The notes beneath the pieces are model-generated. The model did no database searches and had not been told where the DNA came from. It saw nothing but the letters and a program-made list of their open reading frames with translations. 62,181 nt of DNA from a virus, in IMG/VR virus record IMGVR_UViG_3300042374_000456, positions 1 through 62,181 of that record; one strand, given 5' to 3'. The first letter of the stretch is position 1. The number at the start of each line of letters is the position of its first letter. The translations under genes were made by a program, and so were the position numbers. Of the stretch, positions 16,366 through 26,500 are shown one piece after another.

Positions 16366-16694
16366 TATATGATTTAAATAAAATATTGAAACAAATTGAA
16401 GAACAAAATGAGTATACATTGACCCCAAAGGATATGAATCACCCATTATATTGGATATGGGTTGCAACAAATACTAAACTTAAAGATTTAGAATCATTTC
16501 TTAGGCCATTACGTCGCGAACACGCACGTTTTGATATATTTATTAACGGACAATACATATCTGAAAAAGATTATGTAATGGAAGGGTATAATGCAGATAT
16601 TTTAGTTAAATTTAAAAAAGCTAATTTTGTAAACGCATATGATATTACTACAAACGATAATATTGTAATGAAGGGAGATTTTGAAATACTATGA
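16362..16694 (+). CDS. Small structural protein with neck-cluster beta domain (110 aa)
   Basis: The N-terminal 50 residues are helical (DLNKILKQIEEQ...LKDLESFLRPLRRE). The C-terminal 55 residues form a beta domain, DIFINGQYISEKDYVMEGYNADILVKF...NIVMKGDFEIL, similar to the ends of the proteins before and after it. Four-base ATGA overlaps on both sides show strict co-translation with the tail terminator. It may decorate the neck or attach fibres; this is inference. Confidence 0.7.
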   Translation: MIYDLNKILKQIEEQNEYTLTPKDMNHPLYWIWVATNTKLKDLESFLRPLRREHARFDIFINGQYISEKDYVMEGYNADILVKFKKANFVNAYDITTNDNIVMKGDFEIL

Positions 16695-17077
16695 AAGTAG
16701 CACCAAAAATAAAAAAAGTTCCCTTCAATGATAGAAGTCGTATAAAGGAATTAATATATGAGGTATTTGATGATACATTTAGACGTTCATACCAATTAAT
16801 AGGTGGTACTGATGATATGGAGTTAGATGAACTTACTGATACACTATTTACATTAACTTTAACTAATAAAAAATTTGAATTTGAAGAATTAAAATTTAAT
16901 AATACCAAAGATTATGTAGATGTATATCTACAAGGTATATTACAAGAACCAACTTCATATGATGTTACAACCAGTGGTAATAATATAATAATAACATTTA
17001 ATCAAGCAATAGCTTATACTCCAAGTGAGATTCTTATAAGTGAATTTATGGTTAAAGGAAAACTAGTGAATATTTAA
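16691..17077 (+). CDS. Small structural protein with neck-cluster beta domain (128 aa)
   Basis: Helical N-terminus (residues 1-60), then a beta domain, DVYLQGILQEPTSYDV...NIIITFNQ...EILISEFMVKGKLVNI, related to those ending the two preceding proteins. It overlaps its neighbour by four bases and is followed six bases later by the first long fibre gene. This suggests a connector between neck or tail and fibres, but I do not recognise a named family. Confidence 0.7.
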   Translation: MKVAPKIKKVPFNDRSRIKELIYEVFDDTFRRSYQLIGGTDDMELDELTDTLFTLTLTNKKFEFEELKFNNTKDYVDVYLQGILQEPTSYDVTTSGNNIIITFNQAIAYTPSEILISEFMVKGKLVNI

Positions 17078-17082
17078 GAATT

Positions 17083-19692
17083 ATGGCTACACTTATTAAA
17101 AGTAAACAAATACAGGGGGTTGTAACCGCTTCAGTAGTTGAAGGAATATTCACAGTAAGTGGGTCTTTAGTTGCTACGGATATAACCGCATCTGGTAATA
17201 TAAGGGCCAATACCTTTACGGGTAATGGTGCAGGATTAACTAATATCAATTTTGGTAGTATTGTTAACGCACCAACATTAGTTAGTGGGTCATCTCAAAT
17301 AATTGGCATCTTAACGGATTTAAATACTTTTAGTGGTTCACAAAATACTAAGGATTTAACTCTTGCTACTTATACTGCATCGGTTACTTCACAACTTTCA
17401 AACTTAACCCAAGCAACTTCATCTTACGAAACAAAGGGTAGAGGAATTATTAGTTCATCTGCACAAATCAGTGCGTTAGGATATGTAGTAGGGGGTGGAG
17501 GAGGTGGTACGGATGATTATACTCAACTTATAAACGTACCGAATGGTATTATAAGTGGTAGTTCACAAATTACCGCATTAGGATTTGTTAGTTCATCTGC
17601 TTCAGTACCTACCGGAACTATTAGTGGTTCTGCACAAATAACTTCATTGGGATTTGTCAGTTCTTCAACTGATATATCTGCATTAAATGCGTTTACTTCA
17701 TCAATAAATCAAAAATTTGATACTCTTGCTACTCAATCAGGTAGTTTTGGAGGCGGAACAACCATACCGGCTGGAACAATCAGTTCTTCTGCACAAATTA
17801 CAGCGTTAGGATTTGTTAGTTCATCGGATTCAGTACCTACCGGAACAATTAGTGGGTCATCTCAATTAACAGGTTCATTTGATACACGATATACTCTAAG
17901 CGGTAGTGTTCAAAACATAATACTACCATCAGATTTAATAAGTTCATCAGCACAAATAACTGCATTAGGATTTGTAAGTGGAAGTTACGCTACAAGTCAA
18001 TCAGTAGCTGAATTAACGATATCATCATCTTTAATGACTGCATCAATTGTAGGACTTAGAGCAGATGTAGATTCATTAGCATCCGCGGGTGTTCCTGCTG
18101 GTACAATAAGTGGGTCTACCCAAATTCAAAGAGCAGGATTCCTTTTATCAAGTTCATTTAATTCATTTACACAATCACTTGCTACAGCAATTACTGCAAG
18201 TGGTACGAATGTAACAATTAATGGTAATTTAACAGTTAAAGGAACAACCACCACAATTAACTCAACAACAATTCAGTTAGGTGATAATATTATCGAACTA
18301 AATGGTAGGGGTTTACAACATGGTGGTTTATTAGTTAAAGATGCAGATAGTCCAAATGAAATATCTGGTTCTTTACTTTGGGATTCCATTAATGATAGAT
18401 GGATTGCCGGCCCTAAAGATAGTGAACAAAATATATTATTGGCTGGAAGTGATGGAATAGTATCTGGTTCATCTCAAATTTCATTTACTGATTTAAGTAA
18501 TCTTCCAAATGGTATTGTAAGTAGTTCTGACCAAATAACATCATCATTAGATGGCGTATTTGCAACTGATGCTGATTTAACCACATTTAGTTCATCAATA
18601 GCAACTACATTAGAATCATTATCTCAAAGTAGTGGTTACATTAACTATGTAACTAATAGTGTTGAGCAATTGACAGGAATAGAAGTTGCAGATTTTGATA
18701 ATAATACTGCGGTAACATTTACAAACGGAGTTCTTAAATTTATTTTTGGAACACCAACCGCACCAACATCAGTAGCTGCATCTTTAAGTGGATTCGAAAG
18801 TGATAGGTTCAATAGAGTAACTGATGCGTATTCAGTTAATGGGGCTTGGAATAATCAAGGATATACAATAGTAAGTGCCTCTTTATTTGAAGGGGCAACT
18901 CTATTAACACAAGTTGGTAGTGGAACATCATTAACATATAGTACAACAACATCAGGTTCACATACCTATACTTTACAATATACTGCAAGTTCTCCATTGG
19001 ATGGTTCATTATATAAAACATCGACTACAACAACGGGAACTTTATCTAAATCAAATCCTGCTAATCCGACATTGAGTTCAACTCCATCGGTTCAGTTAGG
19101 ATATAGTTCAAATCAAATTGAACAAGGTGCAACAGGTAGTATTACATTTACATCATCATCTGCAAATCCTTCTAATAGTTGGAATTTGACAAGTGTAACA
19201 ACAAATGTGGCTTCACCTTATTATGTAACGGGTTCTGCAACCGGTTCTACTTCAATTAGTATAACCGCAACTGCAAACTATGCATCTCCGTCAGGTGATA
19301 ATAGTTCTGATTTAACAACAACATCGACTACTACTAATACTTATAGTAAGATTAGAAGTTTAAGATATGGTGCAAGTACGGCAACATCATTTACTGCAGG
19401 AGAATTGGAAAACATTGGTGCTTGGGATACTACATTGGGTGGTGCAATAGGAACGATTGTAAAAGGAACAACAACTGCGAGTGGGCAAACCCTAACAATT
19501 AGTTGGAGTGGTGATAAATATCTTTATATAGTATTTGATTCAGCTAGAGCAAACTTAACAGGTATCTCAACAAGTGGTTTCGCAGTATTAGGACAATTTA
19601 CATTAACAACAGTTGGACAATATAAAGTTTATAGAACAACTCTTTTAAATGCAGGTGGTGCAGGAAGTAGTATAACATATATATTAACATAA
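17083..19692 (+). CDS. Long SGSSQ-repeat fibre protein (869 aa)
   Basis: A fibrous virion protein rich in Ser, Thr, Gly and Ala. The first half contains many copies of the short repeat (G/V)xxISGSSQIxxLGFVSS and short coiled segments (LATYTASVTSQLSNLTQ). At about residues 380-470 is a module shared with other fibres here (GDNIIELNGRG...SLLWDSINDRW). The C-terminal 300 residues are Thr/Ser-rich beta domains and end in a compact domain (SLRYGASTATSF...KVYRTTLLNAGGAG), probably the exposed tip. There is no S74 chaperone domain. It starts six bases after the neck cluster. It probably trimerises and binds host or attaches to baseplate or neck; receptor unknown. Confidence 0.75.
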   Translation: MATLIKSKQIQGVVTASVVEGIFTVSGSLVATDITASGNIRANTFTGNGAGLTNINFGSIVNAPTLVSGSSQIIGILTDLNTFSGSQNTKDLTLATYTASVTSQLSNLTQATSSYETKGRGIISSSAQISALGYVVGGGGGGTDDYTQLINVPNGIISGSSQITALGFVSSSASVPTGTISGSAQITSLGFVSSSTDISALNAFTSSINQKFDTLATQSGSFGGGTTIPAGTISSSAQITALGFVSSSDSVPTGTISGSSQLTGSFDTRYTLSGSVQNIILPSDLISSSAQITALGFVSGSYATSQSVAELTISSSLMTASIVGLRADVDSLASAGVPAGTISGSTQIQRAGFLLSSSFNSFTQSLATAITASGTNVTINGNLTVKGTTTTINSTTIQLGDNIIELNGRGLQHGGLLVKDADSPNEISGSLLWDSINDRWIAGPKDSEQNILLAGSDGIVSGSSQISFTDLSNLPNGIVSSSDQITSSLDGVFATDADLTTFSSSIATTLESLSQSSGYINYVTNSVEQLTGIEVADFDNNTAVTFTNGVLKFIFGTPTAPTSVAASLSGFESDRFNRVTDAYSVNGAWNNQGYTIVSASLFEGATLLTQVGSGTSLTYSTTTSGSHTYTLQYTASSPLDGSLYKTSTTTTGTLSKSNPANPTLSSTPSVQLGYSSNQIEQGATGSITFTSSSANPSNSWNLTSVTTNVASPYYVTGSATGSTSISITATANYASPSGDNSSDLTTTSTTTNTYSKIRSLRYGASTATSFTAGELENIGAWDTTLGGAIGTIVKGTTTASGQTLTISWSGDKYLYIVFDSARANLTGISTSGFAVLGQFTLTTVGQYKVYRTTLLNAGGAGSSITYILT

Positions 19693-19712
19693 TAAAATAG
19701 AAAAGATACAAA

Positions 19713-20270
19713 ATGGCAATCATATTACCTGGTGGATTTAATATAACGAATAGTGAACCGGTCGATGCTAGATTTAGTTTAGCAGACCAAACGGCACGTT
19801 ATGCATTATCCGCCGCAAACATATATGAAGGTTTACTTGTCTATCAACGCGATACAAACACTATATGGGTATTAAAAGATACCTCAAATGTAGCGAATGT
19901 TAATGGTTGGGAGGAAGTCCTATTAAGTAATAGAGGGGCATTTCAAATCTACCCAACTTATGCAGATTTAACCGCTGTTTATGCAAATTATTTTACAGAT
20001 GGTCAAATCGTTTATGTTGTAGATACCAACACATTATATCAGGCTGATGTAACATACGCAGATTTCTCGAATACGTTTAGTGATTCTATTACTTGGAACA
20101 CTTACACTTTTGGTGGTGGTAACACATACGAAGCATCTAATGGATTAACCGGTTCAGTATCTGGCACTACAATATCATTTTCATTAGATACTGGCTCTTT
20201 ACATTTTCAAAGTGGAGTAGAATCTGTAATTTCTTCAGGTTCTTTTACAATTGACTGCGGTAAAATATAA
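19713..20270 (+). CDS. Fibre-associated protein of unknown role (185 aa)
   Basis: No named family. The N-terminal 70 residues contain a pattern (RYALSAANIYEGLLVYQRDTNTIWVLKD) that appears twice, again at about 85-110 (YADLTAVYANYFTDGQIVYVVDTNTLYQ), suggesting two copies of a small beta module often found near fibre N-termini. The C-terminal part (ASNGLTGSVSGTTISFSLDTGSLHF) resembles fibre shaft beta repeats. It lies between two long fibre genes and may be an adaptor or short fibre. Confidence 0.65.
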   Translation: MAIILPGGFNITNSEPVDARFSLADQTARYALSAANIYEGLLVYQRDTNTIWVLKDTSNVANVNGWEEVLLSNRGAFQIYPTYADLTAVYANYFTDGQIVYVVDTNTLYQADVTYADFSNTFSDSITWNTYTFGGGNTYEASNGLTGSVSGTTISFSLDTGSLHFQSGVESVISSGSFTIDCGKI

Positions 20271-20288
20271 TAAATCTAAAATATCTTC

Positions 20289-20298
20289 ATACTTATAT
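20289..20298 (+). promoter_or_regulatory. Late-type variant motif ATACTTATAT
   Basis: It occurs about 100 bases before the 1005-residue fibre gene in an otherwise gene-free gap. The same variant precedes other virion genes. Confidence 0.35.
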
Positions 20299-20396
20299 TC
20301 ATAACACTACATAGTGTTTTATTATTTAGGCATATGTCCTTACAACCAAAAAAATAAAGGTTATCATTTAAATTAAAAAAACAAAGAAGGAAAACA

Positions 20397-23300
20397 ATGG
20401 CACAAATAATTAAACATAGGAGGGGTTCGTTAGAATCCGTATCAAGTGCTACAAAAAGAGCAGGTGAATTATTAGTTGTAACGGGTTCAGCAGGAATCAC
20501 AGCAACTAATGGTAACTCAATCTTATTCGTAGGTATTGATGGTTCAACAGTAACTCCCGCAAATAAAATTTTACAAGGAACTGCAACGCCTGATTTAACA
20601 GGAGCAACATATGATACCTCAATAGATGGTATTCCATTTTATAACACATCAACTGAAAAATTATTCATCGTTAATAAAGGTGGTAATGTTGAGGTAAAAG
20701 CAACAGCAAATACTGGTGGAACAGGAATCGTTTCAGGTTCTGGTCAAGTTGCTGCTTTATTACCGACTGGAACTATTTCAAGTTCTGCACAAGTAGATGC
20801 GGATTCAATCACTAACTTTGATTCAAACGTTAAATCTAAATTAGATGCTGACGGTGTAATTTCAGGTTCAGCTGGTATCATCCCATTATTACCAACCGGT
20901 ACAGTATCGGGTTCTTCACAAATATCTTATGCAAGTATCTCTTCAATTCCAGCAGGAATTGTTAGTGGTTCTTCTCAAGTAACTTTTAGTGGAATTAGTT
21001 CATTACCAACATTAGTATCGGGTTCATCTCAAATTGACGCAGATTCGATTACTAACTTTGATTCAAACGTTAAATCTAAATTAGATGCTGATGGAGTAAT
21101 TTCAGGTTCAGCAGGTATCATTCCATTATTACCAACGGGGACTGTTTCTGGTTCTTCACAAGTAAATGCGGATTCAATTACTAATTTTGATGAAAATGTT
21201 AAAGCTAAATTAGATGCTGATGGAGTAGTTTCTGGTTCATCTCAACTAATTGGTATATTAAGTGGTTTAAATTCATTTACACAATCACAAGATAGTAAAA
21301 ATTCAACTTTAGCAACTTATACTGCATCAGTTGATACTAGTCTTTCTGCTATCAATTCATACACTTCATCATTAAGAGCAGCATTTACTGCAAGTGGTGC
21401 AAATGTAACATTTAGTGGTAATGTAACTATTCCTGGTAACTTTACAGTAGCAGGAACACAAACTATTGTAGATTCTACAACGGTTCAAATCGGTGATAAT
21501 ATCATCGAATTAAATGGTTCGGCAGCAGCAAATGGTGGTTTATATGTAAAAGATGCAACCGCACCAAACACTGCAACTGGTTCATTAATTTGGGATACTA
21601 CAAATGACCAATGGAAAGCTGGAGTTAAAGATTCTGAAATTAAAATAGCATTGATGGGTGGTGATAATGTTGTTACCTCATCTCAACAAATACTTTTAAC
21701 ACAAGTAGACGGATACGATACATATAGTGGTTCAGTAGCAACAGCAATCAGTGCATCAACCGCAGCAGCTACATGGGAAAACCTTAATGGTAAACCAGGT
21801 GGAATTGTTAGTGGTTCATCTCAAGTAGTTGGATACTTATCAGGTTCAAATGTGAATCTTGCAGGTATTTCTGGTTCATCTTTGAACATTACAGGAAACG
21901 CTAAAATTGATGGTAACTTAACTTTAGGTGGTAATATCACAATTGGTGATGCTACAACTGATACAGTATCATTCGCAGCAGATTTAACTTCAGACATTAT
22001 ACCTTCTGGTTCTAATGTTCGTAGTTTAGGTTCTGATACTAGATTATTTGCTAATGTTTACGCAACTAACGTATATGGAGCAATTAACGCTACAAATGGT
22101 GTAGTTTCGGGTTCATCTCAAATATTAGGTGGAAGTGGATTATTTAGTAGTTCTGCACAGGTAAACGCAGATTCAATTACTAACTTTGATGAAAATGTTA
22201 AAGCTAAATTAAACGCGGATACAGTAGTTTCGGGTTCATCTCAAATTACTTACGCAAATATATCTTCAATCCCTGCAGGAATCGTTTCTGGTTCTTCTCA
22301 ATTGGATTCAACTACAATCAATCTTGCAACATTAACAAATGTATCTGCAAGTGGTTCATTTAGTGGTTCACATTTTGGAACATTCTCAGGAGATGGTTCT
22401 GCATTAACAGGTATTGCAAGTACATTAGCATTTAGTGGTTCTACTGGTAATGATACACTTAATTTGAAAACTGAAGCTTTATTAGTAACGGGTTCAAATT
22501 CAATATCTGCAGCAGTATCAGCTAATACAATTACAATTACAGCTGATAATGCAAGTACATCTGCAAAGGGTGTTGCTTCATTTGATGCTACTAATTTCGG
22601 TGTAACTTCTGGTAATGTCGCAATTAAAGCAGGTGGTGTAAACGCTGCAACTTTAAACGCTGATGTCGCAGGAACTGGTCTTTCTTTAGATGGTGGTGAT
22701 AATTCATTAAAAGTGGATTATGGTTCAACCTCTGGTACTGCAGTAGAAGGTAACACTTCATTGACAGTTCAAGGAACAGCTAATGAAATCGAAATCACAG
22801 GTGGTTCAGTAACTTTAGGTTCAGGCGGGACAGTAACTATCGGTTTACCTGATAACGTAACGGTTTCTGGTTCATTTACTGCAAATGGTAATGTTTTCTT
22901 AGGTAATTCAACTGCAGATTCAGTAACAATCGCTGGTAACTTATATGTTCAAGGTACAACTACAACAGTTGATTCTACGACCGTACAAATCGGTGATAAC
23001 GTTCTTGAATTAAACGGAAGTGGAGCAGCAAATGGTGGTTTATTAGTAAAAGATGCTACTAATCCAAACACTGCATCTGGTTCTTTACTTTGGGATTCTA
23101 CATCTGATTATTGGAAAGCTGGAGCGTTAGGTTCTGAAAAAGAACTTGCTAGATTCAGTGCAACTCCAACATCAGGTTCAGTTCAAGTAGTAGGAGCAAG
23201 TGGATTATTTGTAAATTCTCAAATTTCTGATGATGCGGTTAAAGTAACTATCGGAACTGATTTGATAATTACCGGATTAACTGCTAACTCATTCGTAGTA

Positions 23301-23414
23301 TCGAATGGTTCTAAGAAGTTAATTTCAGTAACTCCATCAAACGCTGGTGATTTGATTCAATGGAATGGTTCATCATTCATTGCTTCAAACGAATTAGATG
23401 GCGGAACATTCTAA
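20397..23414 (+). CDS. Long SGSSQ-repeat fibre protein (1005 aa)
   Basis: The N-terminus, MAQIIKHRRGSLESVSSATKRAGELLVV, is the K/R-R-G...GEL motif shared by four fibres here and widespread in phage fibres, probably the virion-attachment domain. Long repeats follow: DADSITNFDSNVKSKLDADG-VISGSAG units (several copies), VSGSSQ units, and two copies of the GDNIIELNG...SLIWDTTNDQWKAG module (about 345-430 and 845-920). The shaft ends in a short beta domain without S74. AAGGA precedes ATG and a terminator follows, so it is a separate unit. Repeats are conserved at protein level but differ synonymously in DNA. Confidence 0.75.
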   Translation: MAQIIKHRRGSLESVSSATKRAGELLVVTGSAGITATNGNSILFVGIDGSTVTPANKILQGTATPDLTGATYDTSIDGIPFYNTSTEKLFIVNKGGNVEVKATANTGGTGIVSGSGQVAALLPTGTISSSAQVDADSITNFDSNVKSKLDADGVISGSAGIIPLLPTGTVSGSSQISYASISSIPAGIVSGSSQVTFSGISSLPTLVSGSSQIDADSITNFDSNVKSKLDADGVISGSAGIIPLLPTGTVSGSSQVNADSITNFDENVKAKLDADGVVSGSSQLIGILSGLNSFTQSQDSKNSTLATYTASVDTSLSAINSYTSSLRAAFTASGANVTFSGNVTIPGNFTVAGTQTIVDSTTVQIGDNIIELNGSAAANGGLYVKDATAPNTATGSLIWDTTNDQWKAGVKDSEIKIALMGGDNVVTSSQQILLTQVDGYDTYSGSVATAISASTAAATWENLNGKPGGIVSGSSQVVGYLSGSNVNLAGISGSSLNITGNAKIDGNLTLGGNITIGDATTDTVSFAADLTSDIIPSGSNVRSLGSDTRLFANVYATNVYGAINATNGVVSGSSQILGGSGLFSSSAQVNADSITNFDENVKAKLNADTVVSGSSQITYANISSIPAGIVSGSSQLDSTTINLATLTNVSASGSFSGSHFGTFSGDGSALTGIASTLAFSGSTGNDTLNLKTEALLVTGSNSISAAVSANTITITADNASTSAKGVASFDATNFGVTSGNVAIKAGGVNAATLNADVAGTGLSLDGGDNSLKVDYGSTSGTAVEGNTSLTVQGTANEIEITGGSVTLGSGGTVTIGLPDNVTVSGSFTANGNVFLGNSTADSVTIAGNLYVQGTTTTVDSTTVQIGDNVLELNGSGAANGGLLVKDATNPNTASGSLLWDSTSDYWKAGALGSEKELARFSATPTSGSVQVVGASGLFVNSQISDDAVKVTIGTDLIITGLTANSFVVSNGSKKLISVTPSNAGDLIQWNGSSFIASNELDGGTF

Positions 23415-23435
23415 TACGGAATAAATAAAAAATCA

Positions 23436-23466
23436 AAATCCCTCACAATAGTGGGGGATTTTTTTT
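23436..23466 (+). terminator. Rho-independent terminator after fibre gene
   Basis: ATCCCTCAC-AATA-GTGGGGGAT stem-loop with eight T. Confidence 0.88.
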
Positions 23467-23482
23467 AACTTTTTATTTTTCA

Positions 23483-23492
23483 ATACTTATAT
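23483..23492 (+). promoter_or_regulatory. Late-type variant motif ATACTTATAT
   Basis: It lies after the fibre terminator, 80 bases before the next fibre gene, which also has an exact TATATTTATA at 23537. The two may be alternative starts. Confidence 0.3.
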
Positions 23493-23536
23493 AGGTGATA
23501 TAACTATTATATCTCACTTACATTTTATTAAATGTC

Positions 23537-23546
23537 TATATTTATA
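23537..23546 (+). promoter_or_regulatory. Late-type promoter motif TATATTTATA
   Basis: Exact motif, 26 bases before the 1237-residue fibre gene. Confidence 0.5.
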
Positions 23547-23572
23547 GGAAATAAAATAGGAAATTTCAATTA

Positions 23573-26500
23573 ATGGCTGCAATATTACAATTACGAAGAG
23601 GTACATCTAATGCATCTCCATCATTAGATGAGGGTGAATTATATTTACATCAAGGTTCGGGTTCAATTCAATTTGGAAGTGGCTCACTTACCATAGGTGA
23701 TGGATTAACAAAAACATATACATTATTACCATTAAACGCACCTGTAAATGGTAACATAAAGTTAGTTGGTGATATTACTGCTTCTAATATCCTTTTAAGT
23801 GGTGATTTAACCGCTAGAGATGTAAGATTAAGTGGAAATATTTATTTAGGTGATAGTGGTAGTGATAATATAATCGTCACTGCACAAGTGAGTGGTTCAT
23901 TGATACCTTCTGCATCAAATGAATACGATTTAGGTAGTGATATTCGTAAATGGAAAAAATTATATGCAGTTTCTGCATCAATAGATAGTATATTAGTACC
24001 AGGAAGTGGTATTTTATCATCATCTGGTATTTCTTTTGATTTATATACCGGAAGTGTTGATACTAAAAATATAACTTTAGCAAATGTAACAAGTTCTTTA
24101 TTATCATCCCAAACTAATTTAAATTTATATACATCTTCACAAGATACAAAAAATTCAACATTAGGAAATTACACTGCTAGTTTAGATACTAAGAATTCTA
24201 CTTTAAGAGATTACACTGCAAGTTTAGATACTAAGAATTCTACTTTAGGAAATTATACTGCTTCAATTGATACAAAATGGAGTACGTTATCAAATGTAAC
24301 CCAATCAATTTTATCAGCAACTTCATCATTAAATTCTTATACACAATCGCAAGATACTAAAAATAGTACTCTTGCAATTTATACTGCTTCAATAGATACT
24401 AAATGGGAAACATTATTAAATGTAACCTCATCAGTTTTATCAGCAACAGCATCATTAAATTCTTACACATCTTCACAAGATACTAAGAATAGTACTCTTG
24501 CAAATTATACTTCAAGTTTAGATACTAAGAATTCAACATTAGCTTTATTAACGAGTTCTTTGTTACTATTTACTGCATCTGAAGAATCAAAAAATTCAAC
24601 TTTAGCAATTTATACTGCTTCAATAGATACTAAATGGGAAACATTATTAAATGTAACCTCATCAGTTTTATTATATACTCAATCTTTAAAAGATGCAATA
24701 ACAGTTACTGGTCAAGATGGTTCATCGATTACTACGATTAAAGGAAATTTAGTAGTTCAAGGAACACAAACATCAATTAATTCAACTGCAATTGTATTGG
24801 GTGATAATATCATCGAATTAAATGGTACAGGTGTAGCGAATGGTGGTTTATTGGTTAAAGACCCGACTGGTGCTTCCGAAATTAGTGGTTCTCTATTATG
24901 GGATTCAAGTAATGATTATTGGATAGGTGGTAAAAAAGATTTAGAATCAAAGATACTTTTAGCTGGAGGAGATGGGATAGTTTCATCATCCGCACAAGTG
25001 ACTTCATTATTACCATCCGGTGTAGTTAGTGGTTCTCAACAAGTAACAAGCTCATTAGATAATAGATATTTAATGATTGATGGTGATTCAGTAGTTTCAT
25101 CATCTGCACAAATCGTAAGTATATTAAGTGATTTAAATTCTTACACATCTTCACAAGATACTAAGAATACAACTTTAGGAAATTATACATCAAGTTTAGA
25201 TACTAAGAATATAACATTACAAAATTTAACTGGTTCATTTGCAACAACTGGTTCAAATACATTTAAAGGTGAGCAAATAATAAGTTCTTCTTTAATAGTA
25301 ACTAATGAAATTAAAGGTATTGGAAATATATTTTTACAACCTGATGTTAATGATGCAAGATATTTTCAAATTTATAATACTGCGGCACCTTCGGGTAATG
25401 ATATTCACTTTAAAGGTAATGCAGATTTCAACTACTTTGGTGACGATATCAATTACTTAAAAATAGATGATACTGCACAAACTATAACTATTACCAGTGC
25501 TAATGGTGTATTTGTTAGTTCTTCATTAAATGTAACAGGTGCAGTAAGTGCATCAGCAGGATTTACTGGTTCAATCATCGGTGTAATCAATGCAACAAAT
25601 GGTGTAGTTAGTGGTTCATCTCAAGTAGTATATACATCATTAACATCAATCCCTGCGGGCATAGTTAGTGGTTCTTCACAGATACCATCATTATTACCAA
25701 CTGGTGTAGTTAGTGGTTCTCAGCAAGTAACAGGTTCATTAGATTTAAGATATGCACCATCCGCATCATTTGCTACCTTATTAGGTGCAAATACATTAGC
25801 ATCATTAGGTTCGGCAGCGTTTTACAATGTAACATCATCAGTAGACGTTGTACTTGTAAGTGGAAGTATTAATTATATAAATAATCATTTACTTACTGCA
25901 GGTGCTACTAAAAAATATATAGATTGGAGAACCGAAGAACTTTTAGCGGCCGCAGCTGTTGCAGATATTTTATCGGTAGCTGCGGGAGATGGATTAGGCG
26001 GAGGGGGATTATCAGGTGATGTAACTCTTACATTAAATACCGGTTCTACACATTTTACAAATGGTGTTGATGCTAGACTAATTCCATTGACATCATTAAA
26101 TTCTTATACATCTTCACAAGATACGAAGAATTCAACTCTTGCTATTTATACAGCTTCGATTGATTCACATATTTCAAATCTAAATACTGCAACGTCATCT
26201 TACGAAACAAACGGAAGAGGTATTGTATCTGGTTCATCACAAATATTCGGTGGAAGTGGACTAGTTAGTGGAAGTTCTCAAATAACATATACGGGTATCT
26301 CTTCAATTCCAACAGGAATTGTTAGTGGGTCATCTCAAATAATAGAATTATTACCAACCGGCGTAGTTAGTGGGTCATCACAAATATTAGGAGGAAGTGG
26401 AGTTTGGAGTGGTTCAGGTCAATTACCAAATGGAATAATTTCGGGGTCATCTCAATTAAGTGGAACAACTATTACAGATTTAACTATTGTTAATTTAACA

